Part shown: positions 55,145-63,924 of the stretch, piece after piece
How positions within the stretch are numbered: the first letter of the stretch is position 1
How the letters are laid out: each line of letters starts with the position of its first letter
Source of the DNA: Undibacterium piscinae
GTDB taxonomy: Bacteria > Pseudomonadota > Gammaproteobacteria > Burkholderiales > Burkholderiaceae_D
Length of the DNA stretch: 64,000 bases
Direction of reading: 5' to 3'
NCBI GenBank assembly: GCA_003970805.2
Contig: CP051152.1
Coordinates: 186,001 to 250,000, forward strand
Program-made: the position numbers and the translations under genes
The notes under the pieces: model-generated
The model's database searches: none
Seen by the model: only the letters and a program-made list of their open reading frames with translations
What the model was told of the DNA's origin: nothing

Positions 55145-55624
55145 ATGGGCGTAGAGATAGAGCGTAAGTTTCTGGTCATCGGTGATGACTGGCGCGATCA
55201 GGGGCAGGGCGTTTTTATGCGTCAGGGCTATATCTGCTCCGATCCGGGCCGCATCGTGCGCGTACGCATAGAGGGTGACCATGCCATGCTCACTATCAAA
55301 GGTAAGACTGAGGGTATTTCCCGCAGCGAGTGGGAATACCCGATTCCGTTGACAGAGGCGCAGGAACTGCTTGACGGCCTGTGTGAGAAACCCCTGATAG
55401 AAAAAAACCGCCGCAGGATAGAGTTTGGCGGTTTTATCTGGGAAGTCGATGAGTTCTTTGGCGAAAACGCCGGTCTGGTGGTGGCCGAAATAGAGCTGGA
55501 ATCAGAGTCGCAAGAGTTTGCCAAGCCTGACTGGATAGGGGCAGAGGTTAGCCATGACAGACGCTATGCCAATGCTAACTTGTTCAAGCATCCGTTTAGC
55601 CGCTGGGAAACTCCGGCCGAATAA
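55145..55624 (+). CDS. CYTH domain protein (inorganic triphosphatase-like)
   Basis: 159 residues, a single CYTH domain. The signature MGVEIERKFLV opens the protein, and the acidic and basic residues of the tunnel are present (RVRIEGDHAMLTIKGK, EWEYPIPL, WEVDEFFGENAGLVVAEIEL). Bacterial members hydrolyse inorganic triphosphate or are of unknown role. It follows the M14 gene by 40 bases and probably shares its transcript. Confidence 0.92.
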   Translation: MGVEIERKFLVIGDDWRDQGQGVFMRQGYICSDPGRIVRVRIEGDHAMLTIKGKTEGISRSEWEYPIPLTEAQELLDGLCEKPLIEKNRRRIEFGGFIWEVDEFFGENAGLVVAEIELESESQEFAKPDWIGAEVSHDRRYANANLFKHPFSRWETPAE

Positions 55625-55715
55625 TCCGCTTAATTCGCTTAATCCGCCAATTGACCTAGCGGATTGCAGCCTGCTGGATGCAATCCGTCTGATTTACCAT
55701 TGACTGTCGCTTGAT

Positions 55716-56240
55716 TTATAGCGGGCGCCGGCCAAACATTCCCATACCTTTAATTGTGCAGACCAGCTTGCCGTCCTGATTGGTGGCGCGCCACATGGTC
55801 ATTATCACGCCGCGGTCCGGCTTGGAGCTAGAGGGGCGGCTCTCTAGTGTTTCGGCGGTGATGCTGAGCGTGTCGCCAGGGCGCACCGGTAAAATCCAGC
55901 GTACTTCATCCACCCCGGGCGAGCCCATGCTGGTCGACTCGTTGAGGAAGCCGTCGACCACCATGCGCATGATCATGCCGCAGGTGTGCCAGCCGCTGGC
56001 GATCACACCGCCAAAGATAGAGTCAGAGGCCGCTTCCTTATCGATGTGGAAGGGTTGCGGATCGAACTGGGTGGCAAATTCTATGATCTCCGCTTCGCTG
56101 ACCTGGCGTTGGCCTAGCTGTATGACATGACCGGGGATGAAGTCTTCGAAATACCATTGGTAGGTTTTTGCCGGCGCTGCTGCCGTAGTAGCTGTAGTAG
56201 CTGTGTTAGTTGTGGTAGTCATAAGGGGTTCCATATACAA
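55716..56240 (-). CDS. MaoC family dehydratase
   Basis: 174 residues from 56240, or 168 from 56222. The N-terminal 25 residues are a Thr/Ala-rich low-complexity tail coded by short ACT/GCT repeats. The hot-dog fold follows, with [20 protein letters not shown] then [11 protein letters not shown], the MaoC hydratase motif with the catalytic Asp and His. Enzymes of this kind hydrate enoyl-CoA thioesters. Directly followed on the same strand by two acyl-CoA dehydrogenase genes upstream in the transcript, so a fatty-acid or dicarboxylate breakdown route is suggested. Substrate unknown. Confidence 0.85.
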   Translation of the reverse strand: MYMEPLMTTTTNTATTATTAAAPAKTYQWYFEDFIPGHVIQLGQRQVSEAEIIEFATQFDPQPFHIDKEAASDSIFGGVIASGWHTCGMIMRMVVDGFLNESTSMGSPGVDEVRWILPVRPGDTLSITAETLESRPSSSKPDRGVIMTMWRATNQDGKLVCTIKGMGMFGRRPL

Positions 56241-56316
56241 AAGTGGCCGGATTGCTTGGTCGGGGCGCTTTGCCGGTGAAAATCGTCTTACCGCGCCTTC
56301 AATTCATTAAACTCAT

Positions 56317-57457
56317 TCAGGCCGCGTCTTTAAAGCCGGGTTGGGCGACAAAACGCGCCAGATGATGATCGGTGTCGCCCAGCGACAGCTCTATCATCGT
56401 CAGCCGTTTAAACATATGCGCTGCCGGTAGTTCATTGGTCACGCCCATGCCACCATGCAGTTGCACCGCTTGCTGACCGATATAGCGTGCCGCTTGCCCG
56501 ATGCGCGCTTTGGCGGCGGAAACGGTGTGGCGGCGTTCTTCTGCGTCGTCGGACGAAACCTTGACGGCCGCCAGCGTTGCCATGGAGCGCGCCTGTTCCA
56601 TCTCCATGAACATCTCGGCCATACGATGTTGCAGCGTCTGGAATTTGCCGATAGGCACGCCGAATTGCTGGCGGGTTTTCAGGTATTCCAGGGTGGCGGC
56701 GAAAATCGCTTCCATCACGCCTATGGCTTCGGCACACAGCAGTGTGGTGCCATAATCGGCCACCGCGTCTAGCATCTGCCAGCCGCCATCGGCCGCGCCT
56801 AACAAGGCCGACGGCGGCACTTGCACTTGGCTAAACGTGATGTCAGCGGCGCGATAGCTGTCTATGGTGCGATAGTCGCGCCGGCTGATGCCTGGCGTGC
56901 TGGCATCGACCACAAACAGGCTGATGCCAGCGGTGTTGCGCTGTGCGCCACTGCTGCGTGCCGAGACGATCAGTTGTCCGGCCTGGGCACCATGCAGCAC
57001 TACGGTTTTGACGCCGTCTATCAGATAGCCCGCGGCATTTTTGCTGGCGCTGGTAGTGATATCAAACAGGTCGTGACGCGATTGTTTTTTCCGTTAGTGC
57101 CGATGCTAAGCCTAATGTACCGGCTGCCACTTGTTCCAGCAGGGCGGATTGATTACCCGCGTGCTTGAGGAACTCGGTAGCGAATACGGTGGCGAAGTAG
57201 GGCTCTATCACCAGGCCGCGCCCAAGTTCCTGCATGATTACCAGCATGTCGATGGCGCTACCGTTAAAACCGCCTTGCTGTTCCGGTACCGGCAAGGCCA
57301 GTGCGCCCAGTTCTGTCAGTGCGTTCCAGGCGTCGGCTGAGACACCGGCAGCGGAGTTGATGATGTGCTTGCGCTGTTCGAAGTTGTAGTCTTTTTCGAC
57401 CCAGCGGCACAGCGCATCGGCAAACTGTGTTTGTTCTTGCGTCAGATTGAAATCCAT
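56317..57457 (-). CDS. Acyl-CoA dehydrogenase (second of two), frame broken once
   Basis: About 380 residues when restored. The start MDFNLTQEQTQFADALCRW is followed by an N-terminal helical domain, and after the break by a middle beta domain and the C-terminal helices (GTTLLCAEAIGVMEAIFAAT, ...GQAARYIGQQAVQLHGGMGV). The frame is broken at about 57087-57092, where a run of six A (coding strand GGAAAAAACAATCG) should be five: EK then QSRHDLFDITTSASKNAAGY. It oxidises acyl-CoA to enoyl-CoA with FAD. The catalytic Glu position is not identified with certainty. Likely a sequencing error. Confidence 0.88.
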
Positions 57458-57513
57458 TGTCTATCTCCTCATTACGCGTAGTTGGCTAATCGGGTCTGGT
57501 GCAGCGAGGCCGC

Positions 57514-58717
57514 TCATAAACCCAATATCATTTGGCTGATGATGTTCTTTTGTATTTCATTGGAACCGCCGTAGATCGAGGTCTTGCGGTAATTGAAATA
57601 GTAAGAGGCCAATGGCGCTGTATCATCATCGCCGGCTACGCTGTGCTCAGTCTCGCCTTGCAAAAACGCCGGGTCAAATGGCAGGCTATAAGGGCCGGCC
57701 GCTTCCATCATCAGTTCGCTTAGTCTTTGCTGGATTTCGGTGCCCTTGATCTTGAGTAGCGACGCTTCCGGGCCGGGGCGGCCGCTGTCTTGCGAAATCA
57801 CGCGCAATACCGTGATTTCCAATGCCATCAATTCAATCTCCAGGCTGGCAAGTTTGGCTGCATAGACAGGGTCGTCGATTAAAGGCTTGCCATTTTTTTG
57901 CTGTCCGGCGGCGAGTTGCTTAAGCGAACGCAATTCCCGTTTGGAGCGTCCGACCGCAGCGATACTGGTACGCTCATGGCCGAGCAGGTATTTGGCGTAA
58001 GTCCAGCCCTTGTTTTCTTCTCCGATCAAGTTTTGTACCGGTACTTTGACATTATCAAAGAATACTTCATTCACTTCATGGTCTTCGTCGAGCATGATGA
58101 TAGGGCGTACCGTGATGCCGGCGCTCTTCATGTCCATCAGCAGAAACGAGATACCTTCCTGCTTGCGCACGCCGTTGTCGGTGCGTACCAGGCAAAAGAT
58201 CATGTCAGCGTATTGTGCCAGCGTGGTCCAGGTTTTTTGCCCGTTGACCAGGTAGTAATCACCATCGTCGCTCTTGACTAGTTCGGCACGGGTTTTTTAT
58301 CGAGGCCAGATCGGAGCCGGAGCCAGGTTCCGAGTAGCCCTGACACCACCAGTCATCGCAATTTAAGATACGCGGCAGAAAGTAGTCTTTCTGCGCCTGA
58401 TTGCCGAAGGCCATAATGACCGGAGCCACCATCGCCACGCCGAAAGGCATGATGGCGGGGGTGCCGGCGCGTGCGCATTCTTCGTCGAAAATGTGGCGCT
58501 GGGTGGCGCTCCAGCCCGTGCCGCCGTATTCTGTTGGCCAACCGGTAGCGACCCAGCCTTGCCTGGCAAGGATTTTATGCCAGCGCACGAAATCTTCCTT
58601 ATGCATGCGCTTGTGCTTGAGTACCTTATGCTTGAGGTCTGCGGGTAGATTAGCATCCAGATAGGTGCGGACCTCGTCGCGAAAGCTGAGGTCTTCTGCA
58701 GTGTAATTTAAATCCAT
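57514..58717 (-). CDS. Acyl-CoA dehydrogenase (first of two), frame broken once
   Basis: About 400 residues when restored, from ATG 58717 (MDLNYTAEDLSFRDEVRTYL) with GTGGAGAC upstream. The FAD-binding CQGYSEPGSGSDLASI is present, and the C-terminus ends YRKTSIYGGSNEIQKNIISQ. The frame breaks at about 58296-58301: coding strand GATAAAAAACCCG has six A where five give IKTRAELVKSDDGDYYLVNG. It pairs with the neighbouring dehydrogenase as the two-gene set seen in Actinobacteria and Proteobacteria for unusual acyl-CoA substrates. Substrate unknown. Confidence 0.9.
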
Positions 58718-58851
58718 TTTGTCTCCACTTGATTGCGGCCGCCAAAGATGATGGTTGATGTACCTGACTAAAAAAGCACGACCGTTCCAATCTGATTGTA
58801 CAAGAAATTGTGCGTGACGCCAGCGCAAATGACGATAGTTGAAGCGGGATG

Positions 58852-58892
58852 AAAAAAAAGAGATGGGGATACAACAGTATCGCCATCTCTTC
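58852..58892 (-). terminator. Rho-independent terminator after the DUF2863 gene
   Basis: On the minus strand GAGATGGCGATAC and GTATCCCCATCTC pair (one mismatch) around TGTT and are followed by eight T. Confidence 0.92.
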
Positions 58893-58915
58893 CTTGAGAA
58901 AAATGCGGATCAGCC

Positions 58916-60142
58916 TTAGTGGAAATGCTCCGAACCCTGGGGTGGGGCGCTTTCCGGCATTTCGGTATGAACCAGTTCGCCTTCGCTGTCGGAGAACAGC
59001 GGGGCGCTGCAGTCGTCACAAAATTCCATGCCGAAAATATCGCTGATGCGTTGTACCTGCGTGATGCCGCACTCAGCCAGTATCGCCGGGATTTCGCCTA
59101 ACTGATTGTCGTCTTGGGCATTGCCCATGGCATTGATCTCATCGTCTTGCTGATATAGCGGCCAGACCACGCCGTAGATCACTTCCGGCCCCTGCTTGAG
59201 GGTGAAGCCTATGCGGTACTCGTCAATTTGGCCCGGATTGTCTTGCTGACCAAAACCGGCCACGATGACCGACAGATCGCTCGCTTCTACGCCCAAGGTC
59301 TGGGTCAGGTAAAACACTGCGGAGCGTATCGAGATAGGGCGTATCCGGATGTCGGCTTCGCGGCAACCGGTGTAATACGCTTCCGGCAGTAACAGCTCTA
59401 TGCCGCAACCTGGCAGCAGGCGCATGACGGTGGGCGCTGCCTGTTCCTGCCATAAGGCGAGCAGTTCGCTCTTGGCCTGTGCGCAGTCAAATGGCGACTC
59501 TATGGTTTGCCAGCGAAACAGCGCTTGGCCGACTGGCGCAACGACGACGCCTATCAGATAGCGGCTGTCGGCCAGGAACGGTATGGTCTGCGGTAGCTCG
59601 TGCGGCACTGGCGTGGCTTCGCCCTTGAGCAGGCTGAGCACGGTTTTTTCCATCAAGGCATAGGCATCGCAATGGGTAGGCGGCAATTGGTCTATCGCAT
59701 ACAGGTTAGCAAGCACGCGCAATTGGGCTTGATCCGTCAGCAAAAGTTGTTTCCATATGCCAGACAGGGTCTCGACTTTAGCGGCGGGAATCGGGCCGGA
59801 GGCGATTTCGAAGCGACTCCAGGCCAGCACCGGCGCCACCAGCATTAGCACATCGTATTGCGTATTCTGGTATTCAATGCGACTGGAGGTGCAGACCGAC
59901 TCCATGGTTTCCACCAGGACTTCATAGCCATTCGGGTGGCTTGTGAATAAATGTTCGGCGGCGGCATCGAGCACGCTCTGATGTTTTTGCTGCAGATTCT
60001 TGGCCACCAGGGTGTCGAGCTGCGCTTGCCAGGCGATATCTTCGATGCGGCTGGCTGCCTGTGCTACCGCTTGCGACAGGTTGGCCAGTCGCAAGCCATC
60101 GGCGACAAGTTTGTGTTGTTTTTTTTCTGGTGATCGTCGCAT
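58916..60142 (-). CDS. DUF2863 family protein
   Basis: 408 residues, cytoplasmic. The opening MRRSPEKKQHKLVADGLRLA and the middle VLMLVAPVLAWSRFEIASGP are typical of DUF2863, a family confined mostly to Betaproteobacteria and of unknown function. A CxxC motif near the end (EFCDDCSAPLF) suggests a metal site. It ends before a strong terminator and starts at 60142. The GST gene upstream ends six bases before it, so both are probably on one transcript. Confidence 0.88.
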   Translation of the reverse strand: MRRSPEKKQHKLVADGLRLANLSQAVAQAASRIEDIAWQAQLDTLVAKNLQQKHQSVLDAAAEHLFTSHPNGYEVLVETMESVCTSSRIEYQNTQYDVLMLVAPVLAWSRFEIASGPIPAAKVETLSGIWKQLLLTDQAQLRVLANLYAIDQLPPTHCDAYALMEKTVLSLLKGEATPVPHELPQTIPFLADSRYLIGVVVAPVGQALFRWQTIESPFDCAQAKSELLALWQEQAAPTVMRLLPGCGIELLLPEAYYTGCREADIRIRPISIRSAVFYLTQTLGVEASDLSVIVAGFGQQDNPGQIDEYRIGFTLKQGPEVIYGVVWPLYQQDDEINAMGNAQDDNQLGEIPAILAECGITQVQRISDIFGMEFCDDCSAPLFSDSEGELVHTEMPESAPPQGSEHFH

Positions 60143-60148
60143 GTGTTT

Positions 60149-60841
60149 TTATTTTTTTGAATATTGGGTTTTGCCAAATAACACGTCTTTGGCTTTGGGA
60201 TTGTCCAGTGGCTTGCGCAGATCGCTTAACACTTGTACGCCACGCTGTACGGCCGGGCGCTCACTGATGGCATCAAACCAGCGCTTGGCATGGGGGAAGT
60301 CGGCCCAGTCTATGCCCTGATTGGCTGCCGAGCGCGCCCATGGAAAGACGGCAATATCGGCCACCGTGTAGTGTTCGCCGGCCAGATAGGCAGTTTGCGA
60401 CAATTGCTTGTCGATCACGCCGTACAGGCGTTTGGCTTCATTGGTGTAGCGGTCGAACGCGTAAGCTATTTTTTTCGGCGCGTAAATGCGGAAGTGGTGC
60501 GCCTGTCCCAGCATGGGGCCAAAGCCGCCAACCTGGAACATCAGCCATTGCAGCGCATTGTATTTTTCGCGGTCTGTGTCGCCGAGAAACTTTCCGGTCT
60601 TGCCGGCCAGATAGATCAGGATAGCGCCGGATTCAAACAGCGAAATCGGTTTGCCGTCCGGACCGTCAGCGTCGACGATAGCGGGGATTTTATTATTTGG
60701 CGAGATCGCCAGAAACTCTGGCTTGAACTGGTCGCCGGCACCAATATCCACCGGGATGGCGCGATAAGGAAGACCGCACTCTTCCAGCATGATGTGAATT
60801 TTGTGCCCGTTCGGGGTAGGCCAGGAGTAAGCGTCTATCAT
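60149..60841 (-). CDS. Glutathione S-transferase, YfcG/YghU-like
   Basis: 230 residues. The N-terminal thioredoxin-fold domain contains YSWPTPNGHKIHIMLEECGL and NNKIPAIVDADG followed by SLFESGAILIYLAGK (the glutathione-binding ES). The C-terminal helical domain is complete (YTVADIAVFPWARSAANQGI). These features match the nu-class YfcG/YghU enzymes, which reduce disulfides with glutathione. Six bases before the DUF2863 gene on the same strand. No partner genes suggest a particular substrate. Confidence 0.9.
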   Translation of the reverse strand: MIDAYSWPTPNGHKIHIMLEECGLPYRAIPVDIGAGDQFKPEFLAISPNNKIPAIVDADGPDGKPISLFESGAILIYLAGKTGKFLGDTDREKYNALQWLMFQVGGFGPMLGQAHHFRIYAPKKIAYAFDRYTNEAKRLYGVIDKQLSQTAYLAGEHYTVADIAVFPWARSAANQGIDWADFPHAKRWFDAISERPAVQRGVQVLSDLRKPLDNPKAKDVLFGKTQYSKK

Positions 60842-60865
60842 GGAATTGCTCTAGTCAAAGGTCAT

Positions 60866-60907
60866 AAAAAAAATCGCTAACGTCATTATGCAGACGCCAG
60901 CGATTTT
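60866..60907 (-). terminator. Rho-independent terminator after the phosphotransferase gene
   Basis: AAAAAATCGCT and AGCGATTTTTT form a stem with A and T runs on both sides. It lies past the stop codon of the 61024 gene on the minus strand. Confidence 0.85.
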
Positions 60908-61023
60908 TTGCTTGAGTATTGACAGGGCTTGCGGTGGAGCATTCTAGCTAATTTTGCCAATTAGCTAGAACTAAGGCGCGTAATTGACATGGATTAATAA
61001 ATTTCCGTTCATCCTGTCCGGCA

Positions 61024-62091
61024 TTATTTATTCGCGTAACTCCAGCCCAGTTCTGCCATAGGACGCGCCGCTTCGCCGGATGCTTTGGCTTGCGCGCTTG
61101 ATGCGGTGCCGTCAACGTAGCGTTTCATGATGCCTTGCAGGATGCCTGCCATGCGGAACAGGTTGTAGGCCAGATAGAAATTGAAATCTTCCGGGCGTAT
61201 GGTTTTGCCGGTGCGCTGGCAATATTTGTCTATGTATTCTTGCTCGCCAGGAATGCCTAAGGCTTTGTGATCGAGACCAGCGATACCACGGAATTGCCCG
61301 GGCTGTACGTGCCAGCTCATGCAATGGTAAGAGAAATCCGCCAGCGGGTGGCCGAGGGTAGATAATTCCCAATCGAGCAGGGCCAGCACGCGCGGTTCGG
61401 TAGGGTGGAACATCATATTGTCCATGCGGTAGTCGCCATGCACGATGCTGGTATCTTCGCCGGCCGGGATATGATCGGGTAACCAGGCGATCAGATTATC
61501 CATGGCCTCGATTTTTTCTGTCTCTGAGGCACGGTATTGCTTGGTCCAGCGGTCAATCTGGCGCGCAAAGTAATTGCCGGGTTTGCCGTAATCGGCCAGG
61601 CCAATGGCAGCGTAGTCTATCGTATGCAGTTGCGCGATGACGCGGTTCATCTCGTCGTAGATTTCGGCTCTTTGCTCTGGTGTCATGCCGGGCAGGGATT
61701 GATCCCACAGCACGCGACCATCGACAAATTCCATGATGAAAAAGGCGCGGCCGATCACGTCTTCATCGCTGCACAAGGCGTATTGCTTGGCCGCCGGGAA
61801 GCCCGCTTTGTTCAGGGCATCCATCACCTTAAATTCACGTTCTATCGCATGTGCCGAAGGCAAGAGCTTAGCCACCGGGCCCGGTTTGGCACGCATCACA
61901 TAATGCTGATTGCCGGCACTCAGTTTGAAGGTAGGGTTAGATTGCCCGCCCTTGAATTGCTGAACGGTCAGGCTATCGGCCGAACTGGCGTCAAAACCTG
62001 CGACGTGCTGACGCATATAGTCGGCCAAGGCGCCTACATTGAATTGTTGACGCTCGCTGACGGGCATGGTGCCCATGAATTCTTCAAACAT
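61024..62091 (-). CDS. APH/ACAD10-type phosphotransferase family protein
   Basis: 355 residues from 62091 (MFEEFMGTMPVSE), where GGAGACC is close upstream; the longer frame to 62181 has no good start. The kinase-like fold of aminoglycoside phosphotransferases is visible: KGGQSNPTFKLSAGNQHYVM (nucleotide site), SIVHGDYRMDNMMFHPTEPR (catalytic loop HGDYRxDN) and VLALLDWELSTLGHPLADFS (DFG-like). Relatives are fused to or co-encoded with acyl-CoA dehydrogenases and act on hydroxyacyl substrates; the two dehydrogenases here make that plausible. Antibiotic resistance is not suggested. Confidence 0.88.
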   Translation of the reverse strand: MFEEFMGTMPVSERQQFNVGALADYMRQHVAGFDASSADSLTVQQFKGGQSNPTFKLSAGNQHYVMRAKPGPVAKLLPSAHAIEREFKVMDALNKAGFPAAKQYALCSDEDVIGRAFFIMEFVDGRVLWDQSLPGMTPEQRAEIYDEMNRVIAQLHTIDYAAIGLADYGKPGNYFARQIDRWTKQYRASETEKIEAMDNLIAWLPDHIPAGEDTSIVHGDYRMDNMMFHPTEPRVLALLDWELSTLGHPLADFSYHCMSWHVQPGQFRGIAGLDHKALGIPGEQEYIDKYCQRTGKTIRPEDFNFYLAYNLFRMAGILQGIMKRYVDGTASSAQAKASGEAARPMAELGWSYANK

Positions 62092-62474
62092 GTGGTCTCC
62101 GGCAATAAGGGATGGTGGGGTGCTTAGTTCTACCTTGTACTTCTGCGCTTTGCTTTTTTCTAAGTCTATTCTAGCGCACAAAACAGAACGACCGTACTAT
62201 TTTTTGATTGAACTTGGAAAAAAGTTAAGGATGACGATATTTTGTGGGGAATCTGCAATTCATTCGCCGCTGTTGAACGTAACTGCTGACGTGCTGTGGG
62301 CGTAACTGCCGGCGTAACTTTGGCGGGAATTGTTCATCTGCTCTAATGCCGGGATGGCGATCAAGCTTAGTGCGGCTGCGGTCTATGAACTGAATGAAAA
62401 GTACTGATAGGTGTATAGCGCGGCTTGCACCGCGCTTCTGGCCTGGGCTAAGTTTTTTCTGAATCAGGCTTTAC
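62092..62474. other. Intergenic region, mostly featureless
   Basis: A 383-base gap. One hairpin (AGCGCGG-CTTGCA-CCGCGCT, 62417-62436) lies beyond the end of the minus-strand gene at 62475 and may help end its transcript, though no T run follows. Nothing else is recognised. Confidence 0.5.
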
Positions 62475-62837
62475 TCAGATTTCCATCGCCTTATTCGCAT
62501 TGAGATCCATGAATCCCTTGATCAGGCGGTAAGCTTTCCAGATCCAGGCGCCTACCCAGATTAACCATGCCAGCGGGATGCCTATGATGCTGATAAAGAG
62601 CAAGACGCCCAGTGCCATCCAGAACAAATACCAGAAAAACGAACGGATCTGCCAGGTGTGGTGGCTGTAGACGAAGGTACCGGCGGCGTCGCCGCGTTTG
62701 ACGTAGCTGATGATCAGCGGTATCCATGAGAAGGCGCCCATGGAAAACACCAGGCTGGCGGCATGGAACAGATATAGCACCCATGCCAGATTTTTCAGGG
62801 TCTGTAATTTTTCATCTAAAACGAGTTCTTGGTTCAT
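62475..62837 (-). CDS. Small membrane protein, DUF4870-like
   Basis: 120 residues from 62837 (MNQELVLDEKLQTLKNLAWV); the frame extends 12 codons upstream without a better start. Three membrane segments (about 17-37, 60-85, 88-105) are separated by the polar HHTWQIRSFFWYLFW, typical of small inner-membrane proteins of the DUF4870 kind that are frequent in Burkholderiales. Function unknown. It reads toward the 62092-62474 gap. Confidence 0.75.
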   Translation of the reverse strand: MNQELVLDEKLQTLKNLAWVLYLFHAASLVFSMGAFSWIPLIISYVKRGDAAGTFVYSHHTWQIRSFFWYLFWMALGVLLFISIIGIPLAWLIWVGAWIWKAYRLIKGFMDLNANKAMEI

Positions 62838-62886
62838 GCGGGCCTTTTTATGGATGTCGTAGATTCGTTGCATATAATGTATTTAT

Positions 62887-62972
62887 AGCATACTCCAGCC
62901 TGGTATATTTCCTGACCGCGCTATCTATATGCGCAAACTCACTATCTATACAGAAAATGAGGGGAGTATATG
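62887..62972 (-). repeat. 85-bp repeated element with terminal inverted repeats, copy 2
   Basis: Read on the minus strand it begins CATATACTCCCC, has GCGCATATAG in the centre and ends GGAGTATGCT, matching copy 1 at 52864-52948 in the ends, the centre and the length. It lies in the gap upstream of the small membrane protein gene. Confidence 0.6.
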
Positions 62973-63002
62973 AATCCTGCCCCTCTGTTGACTGTGCGCA
63001 GA

Positions 63003-63866
63003 CTAGCGCAGTAAATTCAAGACACCGTCGAGACCGACAAAATTGAGCGCGACATCGGCTTGCGCCCGCACTACCGGTTTGGCGCGGAAGGCTACCGAGA
63101 GACCCGCAATTTTCATCATCTTGAGGTCATTGGCGCCGTCGCCCATGACGATGGCCGCGCTGGTGGAGATGCCCATTTCGGCGCAGACGCGTTCTACCGT
63201 GCGCTGTTTTTCGTCGGCATCGACGATCCCGCCGACCACTTTGCCGGTGAGCTTGCCGTCTTCGATTTCCAGGACATTTGAATGTGTGTAATCAAGGTTC
63301 AGGCGGGTTTTCATGCGGTCGGTAAAGAAGGTGAAACCACCTGATACCAGCAGGGTTTTCATGCCTGCTTGCTGTATCGCGTCCAGCATGGCTTGCGCAC
63401 CCAGGGATAATTGCAGGCGTTCATCGTAGACTTTTTGCAGGGCCGAAGCGTCCAGGCCTTTGAGCAAGGCCACGCGGCGCGTCAGGCTTTCCTGGAACTC
63501 GAGTTCGCCACGCATCGCCGCTTCGGTGATTTCCGATACCTGTGCTTTCAAGCCTTGCATATCAGCGATCTCGTCTATGCATTCTATGGTGATCAGGGTG
63601 GAATCCATATCCATCGCCACCAGTTTGAAATCGCTGAGATTTCTGTTGGCTGGCGCGCAGTGGATATCGATCTGCGCGGCATAGCATTCTTCCTCGATCT
63701 GGCGCTGCAGTTCTGGCGGGCAATTCGCTTGCTGCAGGCGCACCGCCTGTGGCGTCAATTGCACAGTGGCGCCCGCTTTGCTCAGGCTGGCGATACGCTG
63801 TACCAATGCCAGATCAGTGTGATCGAGGGCGCGCAAGGCTTGCAGGGTAATGTTCATCAGATTCAT
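63003..63866 (-). CDS. serB: Phosphoserine phosphatase
   Basis: 287 residues. It removes phosphate from phosphoserine, the last step of serine synthesis. The HAD motif DxDxT appears as Asp86-Met-Asp88-Ser-Thr in FKLVAMDMDSTLITIE; the later TLLVSGGFTFF and VMGDGANDLKMM complete the active site. The N-terminal 75 residues form the ACT-like domain common in proteobacterial SerB. Start at 63866 or three codons later (second Met). The upstream gene on the same strand ends 58 bases before. Confidence 0.96.
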   Translation of the reverse strand: MNLMNITLQALRALDHTDLALVQRIASLSKAGATVQLTPQAVRLQQANCPPELQRQIEEECYAAQIDIHCAPANRNLSDFKLVAMDMDSTLITIECIDEIADMQGLKAQVSEITEAAMRGELEFQESLTRRVALLKGLDASALQKVYDERLQLSLGAQAMLDAIQQAGMKTLLVSGGFTFFTDRMKTRLNLDYTHSNVLEIEDGKLTGKVVGGIVDADEKQRTVERVCAEMGISTSAAIVMGDGANDLKMMKIAGLSVAFRAKPVVRAQADVALNFVGLDGVLNLLR

Positions 63867-63924
63867 GCTGTCGTGTTCGTTTAATTGATAGGAATGATTT
63901 ATGTGGAGGCCATATCAGCGGCGG

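Noticed and set aside
61024..62091. Aminoglycoside resistance gene
   Set aside because: The kinase fold is present, but the sequence is of the ACAD10-like type and the neighbours are lipid enzymes.
62955..63002. GGGGAGTA at the repeat end as part of a yybP-ykoY (manganese) riboswitch
   Set aside because: Only this short string fits. The rest of the conserved core and a suitable downstream gene are missing, and the string is explained by the repeat element.
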